Under the pieces are notes generated by a model. It was not told where the DNA came from. It did no database searches and saw only the letters and a program-made list of their open reading frames with translations. Shown piece by piece: positions 9,901 through 13,149 of a stretch of DNA of 13,149 nt. Both the position numbers and the translations under genes were made by a program. This DNA comes from Tieghemiomyces parasiticus (lineage: Eukaryota; Kickxellomycota; Dimargaritomycetes; Dimargaritales; Dimargaritaceae). The stretch covers positions 1 to 13,149 of the forward strand of contig JANBPT010001163.1 of NCBI GenBank assembly GCA_027575765.1, in the 5' to 3' direction. Numbering within the stretch: the stretch's first letter is position 1; every line of letters begins with the position of its first letter.

Positions 9901-11873
9901 CTGACGGCCAAAAGTTGGGCGCAGGTCCGGTGGGTGATCGTACCGCAGGTCTGACAGGTCAGCAGGTGCTTGACGGGTCCCAGCGTACGGCGGGTCTGCG
10001 CGAGCACCTCATCGACTGCGCCGCGTCGGTTTAGCCGCTGGGCCGCGGTACGGTCGCGTTCCACGTCGTCGGGTCCGGTGCACAAAACGCATCCCTCTCG
10101 CAGGAGGCAGCCCGCCAAAAAAGTCGCTTGCTGGTCGCGCGTCAACCTGTGCCAGGGTTTGCACAGCAAGATGTGGCGTCGTCGGATGGATTTGTTGACC
10201 GCAGGGGGCCCGGCTGACTGGCTGGCATCAACGTCGGAATCGGATGAGTCAGATTCAGACGTAGTGGCGCCGGAATCCGAATCGAGGACCATGCGGGTCA
10301 CTAGCCGGCGCGGCGTACGCCGCTTGGTAAGAGATTCCGTGTCGCTGACATCGGTCGGGGTGTGAACAGGCGAGTCGACCACTATAATTTCCTCGTCACT
10401 CTCGTTGACGTCGCCAGCAGAGTAATGGGTGAGACGGTGAGACTCGTTTAGGGACGGCACCACAGGTTCATCTAGTATGTGGCGAGCGCGGTACCGATGT
10501 TTCTGATGCAAAGAACTCTTCCAGCCAGGAATCTCCTTCACCGGATTACGCACATAGGATGAAGCTTCGTCGGCAGTAAGTTCCCCGATTATGACAACGG
10601 GCTGTAGCATTGGGATCCCCAACAGTGTACTACTCACGGGGTCAATGCCCACTAGAGAAGGAGAGAGCGGGTCGTCCATGACGGGTGTAGGAGTGCATGG
10701 TGTAGATTGGGTAAGCGGGGTCCGGGCCGTGGACGACGGTGGCGGCGGGTCGGATTGAGTTGGTCCCAACTGATTTGACTGGGGGGTCGATTCAGGTGGT
10801 GGAGTCATCGAATTTGAGGTGGGCGACTGAGAGGGACACACCGGTGGTCTACCAACGGCTACCATACCATCAGTGGGGGAGCGAGGTTGTGATGGCGGTG
10901 GCCGTGGTGGTGATGATGATTCTAGTATGCGAATAGGCGACGAGGTAGCAGTGGGTGATGACAGCGATGCCTGGGTTGTTGCAAGTGCGGCGGTTTCGGT
11001 GGCGACCTGTGCCACTTCGGGTGGGGTTGTGACGATACGAGATCCACGAGATAACTGGTGTCGCGGTGGCACATCCTTAACACTCCGCGGACAAAGCCTG
11101 GGGACGACCGAACGTTTGGCAGCCAGCGAGGCAAGGTGCGTCTTGCGGGTCTGCGCGGCGGTGCTACGTCTCCCAGGCCGTTCGACCAAGTCGCCATCAC
11201 TGACGGGGGCCGCGGAGATGTCGCGCCGTAGCTGGTTCGCATTGTCGTAGTCTTTGACAAAACGGGAGTTTTCGAAGTCCTCGAAGAGCGACGTGAAGTA
11301 TCTGGTGTGGGCAAGAGGCTCCCACGACTGGGAACCGTCGGACCACTCCACCTGTACTCGAACGTGGCCTCTGGCATCGCTCGTCCGGTTGACGACGGCC
11401 GTCACTCGGTGGGGGCCGGAGAGGAATCGATCACGGTGAGCAGCCACGGTAGTGGGTGGCCCAGCCGGAGTGGTTGACTGTGGCACAGGTATTACAGGCT
11501 GGTGGGGCGGGGTCTTTGGTGACGGCGCTCTGTCATGGCTTGCGGCGCCCAGCCCAACCTGGCTGAAGTAAGCCTGAGCGGCTTTTAACAGGAGGACAGG
11601 CGCATGGGGGAGGCCGCTGCTGTCCAGTGGTCCTAATTCCGCGGTATCGGACCCTAATCGCACCGTCCGGTGATGGGGAAGCCCATTCTCCTCCCGGTAC
11701 CGATTTTCGAAGCGACTGATCAGTTGGTAGCAGTGGGTAAGGTTGTCGCGGTGCTCCCAGGTGCAGTCGCGCATAGGGAAGCCGACCCATTTCACCAGGT
11801 AGTGGGGGCCAGTAGGGCGTTGTTTACGTCCCAGTATGCATTCGACCTCGAACTCCTCGTCGTCACTAGACAT
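3936..11873 (-). CDS. mit1: Mit1/CHD3-like chromodomain-PHD-SNF2 chromatin remodeler (2645 aa)
   Basis: ATP-driven nucleosome remodeler; Mit1 is the remodeler of the fission-yeast SHREC silencing complex. Domains in order: chromodomain about 8-59 (cage-position Phe8, Trp29, Phe32); second chromo-like module about 154-205; disordered Ser/Pro/Thr region; extended PHD finger with Cys595/598, Cys640/643, His648/Cys651, Cys704/707; conserved block around FWLPYG (Trp792); third chromo-like module about 963-1023; SNF2 ATPase from Gln1075 with DEMGLGKT 1096-1103, DEGH 1237-1240, TGTVLNNN; helicase C with TTRAGGVGLN and RAHRLGQ 1547-1553; acidic run 1613-1619; KKRK 1659-1662; CHD-type helical segment (LLDRTQ, about 1679, and KVWVQD); coiled Ala/Glu/Arg-rich stretch; Pro/Gln-rich tail with CCHC knuckles at Cys2199/2202/His2206/Cys2210 and Cys2545/2548/His2561/Cys2566. 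The frame is unbroken. The first ATG is 11871-11873; the open frame extends to 11960, but the upstream codon at 11907-11909 is TTG. It is far longer than fission-yeast Mit1 (about 1400 aa). Mi-2/CHD3 is the alternative name. Confidence 0.9.
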   Translation of the reverse strand: MSSDDEEFEVECILGRKQRPTGPHYLVKWVGFPMRDCTWEHRDNLTHCYQLISRFENRYREENGLPHHRTVRLGSDTAELGPLDSSGLPHAPVLLLKAAQAYFSQVGLGAASHDRAPSPKTPPHQPVIPVPQSTTPAGPPTTVAAHRDRFLSGPHRVTAVVNRTSDARGHVRVQVEWSDGSQSWEPLAHTRYFTSLFEDFENSRFVKDYDNANQLRRDISAAPVSDGDLVERPGRRSTAAQTRKTHLASLAAKRSVVPRLCPRSVKDVPPRHQLSRGSRIVTTPPEVAQVATETAALATTQASLSSPTATSSPIRILESSSPPRPPPSQPRSPTDGMVAVGRPPVCPSQSPTSNSMTPPPESTPQSNQLGPTQSDPPPPSSTARTPLTQSTPCTPTPVMDDPLSPSLVGIDPVSSTLLGIPMLQPVVIIGELTADEASSYVRNPVKEIPGWKSSLHQKHRYRARHILDEPVVPSLNESHRLTHYSAGDVNESDEEIIVVDSPVHTPTDVSDTESLTKRRTPRRLVTRMVLDSDSGATTSESDSSDSDVDASQSAGPPAVNKSIRRRHILLCKPWHRLTRDQQATFLAGCLLREGCVLCTGPDDVERDRTAAQRLNRRGAVDEVLAQTRRTLGPVKHLLTCQTCGTITHRTCAQLLAVSLTCDATADEPSVWVGARSYLEAQLKDATPLVHEAHSLRLLVDRWTCMFCRAGITSAGQLITQVPISGIGLVPTDAAKVEPGLCAPLMHTHTLTGAPPLADPAAAVPPQRRLLGGGPWFLVAPSGGGHSYRDLFWLPYGQANHLAPMSVTRLLNTGAVSTVPRAADDLRRYFTSPPLTPTPPSDGGETSIDPATYHGLYLGAVAPATARAARAAGSDLARLAARCPAFCCPLHAVAQTFWLTASGQSTRLLALPPAQGATALGDPHDRKLYTAIRVAGVVSALAFLAAVPAGTVWLRRTGLIPEGFLIDHLLDLHTEPRAGGEGQVLTRVYVKWQGLPYDRASWILPPGERDPELPRFHAALVAYATRYSRLCPKAPSYHAPYPRLSAAAQRAVEPAKFREFTAQPDYLSGGTLLPYQLDGLNWLCYQWHARRSCILADEMGLGKTIQIIAFVASLFHSQFSRARSGDGLPAHLKPERIRTYPFLIVVPNSVLNNWVREFNKWAPSLEVVAYHGTAECRTVLQRYELSRPTAAPLANADRTAGSDTYLNCHVVVTTYEMFSAHTDTFRGMVRRWPCVVVDEGHRLKNDTGRLYTQLHRVPADQRILLTGTVLNNNIRELFNLMAFLDQAKFGDVDALEKRYADLDADRLPELHEMLQPYLLRRTKAEVLTTAVPPKSEVIVPVTMTALQRQLVRATLARNRDLLISITRQIARSRPTPAEGDTDATAKDSRGPSAAARTSLHNVLMVVRQILNHPYIVPDVEPPPAKDPRATQSRLIESSAKLRLLHTMLGVLRARGHRILLFSQMTRLLDVVDDYLFNEGIPYLRIDGSVTAGDRQRAVDLFNAPDSPYQIMLLTTRAGGVGLNLASADVVIIYDMDFNPHADLQAISRAHRLGQTKPVMVFKFVTRDSAEERIVQLAKQKMILDHLIIEKMDVGGVAATDLASILQYGAQALFEEEEEEEGGGKAGSDTEGSKPEDSVGQAKVEGSEPVTNGGVGKPAPKKRKAKPVKEIRYTEADVRALLDRTQAELKEAGERAEGEAAATQSTHNLFAFTKVWVQDTPDQPSAGDGDNDPAGRQLAGLDALDAPRSNTPTDMGDGAFWERLLQEHEVEAQAETEQARAEMEARAAAEREGRRLRNVKRVQYFESRDDEGSGRKRQKVAEADAEFMASVTTEADEQREMEDLQALAREAGLDYNPTMGHRHPPKPAAMAAATSASMASVEQGTPTVPGPVAEGPVAAANSDALALPPSLNANQYVEACVGELRRLALLSKRLPYDPERLLLMRATNAGIRDLMASAEGDPIRDRVIAVAHGLRKIQRSVQQAVAGQVTNPSVPDPAQNYPGSGSQLLLTTGASQAASSNTPTGASSTAPLAQHSSVLAPTPSKPYPVTPRPAQDAAAVPMSAPPPTRTMVPAQLPSLPPSNQTSAQVPFIGTPPASTTRFDSARILSAPSGVASSVHDSSAVFDATATTLQQPPPQEGRPYSPPLHYLRALFAQVNPQRFLEIPFAGREVVNPPDLVNYHTTAVWLFETGQVKQSYNPCPACRYSHTVACNLIYRRSFHEGMKRTMDINRARMTKMHTDAYLEWYNEQYTLHTAKVLEGAHNLATRRALPHSGLASAPIPSSPSGPVSPASFAPSPMIEQAVSQAARPYPLPQQGRPLARQQQPQLLPPVVQTISMHPSQSLPSRKPIPEPALGPPVTIASHLQPLPEAVPPQPAQATLCHVWNSREASNQHNNPVAATPLPDQSTLTAVLQQYILQQQFQRQQPPTQFQPPAPVLSIHVNQSGLTMLQQGLTAMQQATTPSLPTSATAAGRFVELPSSSSGSSPTPHHHQHSNVTPSRHPGQKSYSSRPIAPRPMAGTPTTVTTASPRPAMKPPVSLASYLNVCDLCGAQSPNDVTSPPHKASDCPSRRHTALLRQRVADLEADTALPQLVRSKMVSTARIYLMEAETIESANQSVPGVDTVESASTETSMVPTRGANELKPDL

Positions 11874-11949
11874 TGAGGAAAACTCGCAGGCTACACTAGT
11901 GATGGCCAAGGTACAGATGGCGAGGTACGAGGAATGAGGAAGGGAGTCC

Positions 11950-11960
11950 CTAGAATAAAA
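11950..11960 (-). other. possible 3' splice site in the remodeler's 5' leader
   Basis: On the minus strand, about 77 bp before the remodeler ATG, the sequence reads TTTTATTCTAG, a typical pyrimidine-rich acceptor ending in AG at 11951-11950. Upstream the minus strand stays pyrimidine-rich. The coding frame is open from the ATG back to 11960 and is closed by a TGA at 11961-11963. A leader intron, or a short extra coding exon further upstream, is therefore possible. The matching donor cannot be chosen by eye. Confidence 0.3.
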
Positions 11961-11992
11961 TCAAGTATATGGGAAGACGCAGTAAAGGGTAG

Positions 11993-12283
11993 AGAAGCAA
12001 AGTGGGGGGGGGGGTTGTTGATATTATCACCCAATACAAAGGGTTGGCATACAACACCGAAGAGTACAGAATGGGAATGTGGGCGCGTGGAGACCCGTTA
12101 ATAGATGTTGACAGCGGCGAACTGGTATTTGTGGATGAATTACGCGCCTATGGGCTGGCCAGTAAGTAGGAAAAAGGGGACAGGCGGGCGGGCAGTACGT
12201 TAAACTTGGGAGATAGCCTAGAGTCCGGGGGGCCAGGGAAATTTGAAGAGACGGAGCGACGTCCAGTTTTAGTGAACGAATAA
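11993..12283 (+). CDS. candidate small spliced gene, unknown function (5' end unresolved)
   Basis: I do not recognise this protein. On the plus strand a frame open from 11993 gives a protein-like stretch (DIITQYKGLAYNTEEYRMG, then WARGDPLIDVDSGELVFVDE, then LRAYGLA) ending at a strong donor, A|GTAAGT, with GT at 12162. Removing 12162-12236 (75 bp, acceptor CCAG) keeps phase 1 and continues as RKFEETERRPVLVNE to TAA at 12281-12283, overlapping an AATAAA at 12282-12287. The unspliced frame would stop at 12168-12170 (TAG). The start is unclear: an ATG at 11934 is in a different frame and would join only if the G-run at 12004-12014 were 12 rather than 11 long; another possibility is a first exon beginning with the ATG at 11902. 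The stretch before it is purine-rich, poor for a plus-strand acceptor. Evidence is composition and splice signals only; a chance frame remains possible. Confidence 0.33.
12004..12014. repeat. G11 homopolymer
   Basis: A run of eleven G. Such runs slip during replication and are often miscounted in sequencing. Its length decides whether the ATG at 11934 is in frame with the downstream protein-like stretch. Confidence 0.95.
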
Positions 12284-12765
12284 TAAAGAGCTGGTGGACA
12301 AAGGCCGCGATAGGAAGAATTGGTCACTTCCTCCCTTTGTGAAGATATGGTACCCTTCCAAAGCAAGGGTGCGGTATGACGGAAGGGACTGACAAGCCAG
12401 GCTTTGCCTGCTATCTGAGACTATTTCATTCTTTAGCTATATCGCTTTTATAAGTCTGAAGTGACAGAAGTGAAGAGGCAGTGCTGCTAGGATGATGGGC
12501 AGAAGCTGACGGTGAGACATCAACTTGTATGAATGGCAGTTAGTATATGCGCAGTTTTCACTACATATAATCATGTGATATAAAAATTCAGGCACAAGGA
12601 TGTATGAATTTTGAACCAGAGCCTCTTGGCCAAGGATAGCAGACCATTGTGCACTTTAAGAGGTAACTCCACCATGTGCCTACCTCAATCCCTGTCACAA
12701 AATTTAGTGGAATGTGCTAGAACAAAAGGAGCTAAGCATCATGTAGGGCCTACATACAATGATAG
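12284..12765. other. intergenic stretch with sharp fall in GC content
   Basis: No gene is supported here. From about 12420 rightward the DNA turns AT-rich: the line from 12541 is roughly one-third GC by hand count, and the next two lines are about 43-45 percent, against well over half in the coding regions to the left. A GCTTTTATAAG stretch near 12445-12455 is TATA-like on both strands. I saw no long terminal repeats, terminal inverted repeats, tRNA or transposase motif. It may be ordinary intergenic DNA, a decayed mobile element, or the edge of a foreign segment. Confidence 0.5.
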
Positions 12766-12819
12766 GTCACAATCCAAGGGGCACTGATAAAATTTTGTGC
12801 AATTTTTTCCACCTCAAGG

Positions 12820-13149
12820 ATGCCTTCCAATTCCCTGTCTACATCCCTCAGCAGTCAATCAGTGGGTATTTCAGGAGTGTTACGTATCCAATCAGGGTGC
12901 TGCAATGTAGTGACCATCCAGGAGTGGTGGGTTTACTCCATTTCCTTTACTTTTTTTCTCCCACCTCCTAACATTGACCTTCTCCCTTTCATCTTTCTCA
13001 TCTATTCTGTTATCCCATTGGTGCTTGGATGGCTACCCAGACCAACAGGTACTGCATACAATTTTGGCTTTACAAAACTTGAGGTCCTAGACATTGGTGC
13101 TGTAGATGAAACCATGGAGTGGCTTAGGCAAGGAATCAAATGGTATAAA
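12820..13149 (+). CDS. candidate partial reading frame open to the right edge, unknown
   Basis: The plus-strand frame is open from 12766 (after TGA TAG at 12760-12765) to the last base, 128 codons without a stop in AT-richer DNA. The first ATG is at 12820, giving at least 110 codons. Residues about 36-47 and 52-71 are hydrophobic (including FIFLIYSVIPLVLGWL), perhaps one or two membrane segments. The last 30 residues read as soluble protein (NFGFTKLEVLDIGAVDET, then MEWLRQGIKWYK). Codon choice (many A- or T-ending codons) is unlike ISN1 and the remodeler. I recognise no family. It may be a real gene, an exon of a larger gene, or a mobile-element relic; an acceptor-like CCAACAG at about 13043-13049 also allows coding to begin only there. 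Confidence 0.3.
   Translation, partial: MPSNSLSTSLSSQSVGISGVLRIQSGCCNVVTIQEWWVYSISFTFFLPPPNIDLLPFIFLIYSVIPLVLGWLPRPTGTAYNFGFTKLEVLDIGAVDETMEWLRQGIKWYK

Noticed and set aside
11874..11909. Remodeler start at 11909
   Set aside because: The codon there is TTG; the first ATG in frame is at 11871-11873 and is directly followed by an acidic stretch and the chromodomain.
12148..12366. 72-codon minus-strand open frame
   Set aside because: No recognisable features; Ser/Pro-rich composition and overlap with the stronger plus-strand splice signals make it a likely chance frame.
12759..12971. 70-codon plus-strand open frame
   Set aside because: Overlaps the longer stop-free frame 12766-13149 in another phase and looks less protein-like.
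1..13149. tRNA, rRNA, CRISPR or prokaryotic operon elements
   Set aside because: No T-loop-like tRNA signatures with matching stems, no spaced direct repeats and no ribosome-binding-site spacing were seen; gene features are eukaryotic.

Overview
The window reads as nuclear DNA of a fungus. It carries an ISN1-type IMP 5'-nucleotidase (a family best known from fungi), a fungal-type allantoinase and a very long chromodomain/PHD/SNF2 remodeler resembling Mit1 of the fission-yeast SHREC complex. It also has a GT-AG intron and an AATAAA signal. Coding regions are GC-rich, use codons ending in G or C, contain few introns, and encode proteins with long low-complexity stretches. An early-diverging (zygomycete-grade, e.g. 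Zoopagomycota-like) fungus would fit, but that placement is a low-confidence inference.

Layout: (1) 1-416, minus strand: the 5' part of an allantoinase gene cut by the window edge. (2) 417-2097: a 1.7-kb GC-rich intergenic region with no supportable gene; it contains a perfect 25-bp tandem duplication and a TATA-like palindrome upstream of ISN1. (3) 2098-3713, plus strand: ISN1, two exons joined across a 185-bp intron, 476 aa. (4) 3714-3935: short convergent intergenic stretch with an AATAAA signal. (5) 3936-11873, minus strand: one unbroken 2645-codon reading frame for the Mit1/CHD3-like remodeler. (6) 11874-12283: leader region of that gene, plus a possible small spliced gene on the plus strand. 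(7) 12284-13149: composition drops to a clearly more AT-rich state, and a protein-like frame of unknown identity is open to the right edge.

How genes may work together: ISN1 (IMP to inosine) and allantoinase (allantoin to allantoate) are an early and a late step of purine breakdown and are transcribed divergently from the same intergenic region. This may be a co-regulated pair. The remodeler is a separate chromatin function: three chromo-like modules, an extended PHD finger, an SNF2 motor and two C-terminal CCHC-type zinc knuckles suggest a heterochromatin/histone-deacetylase-linked remodeler.
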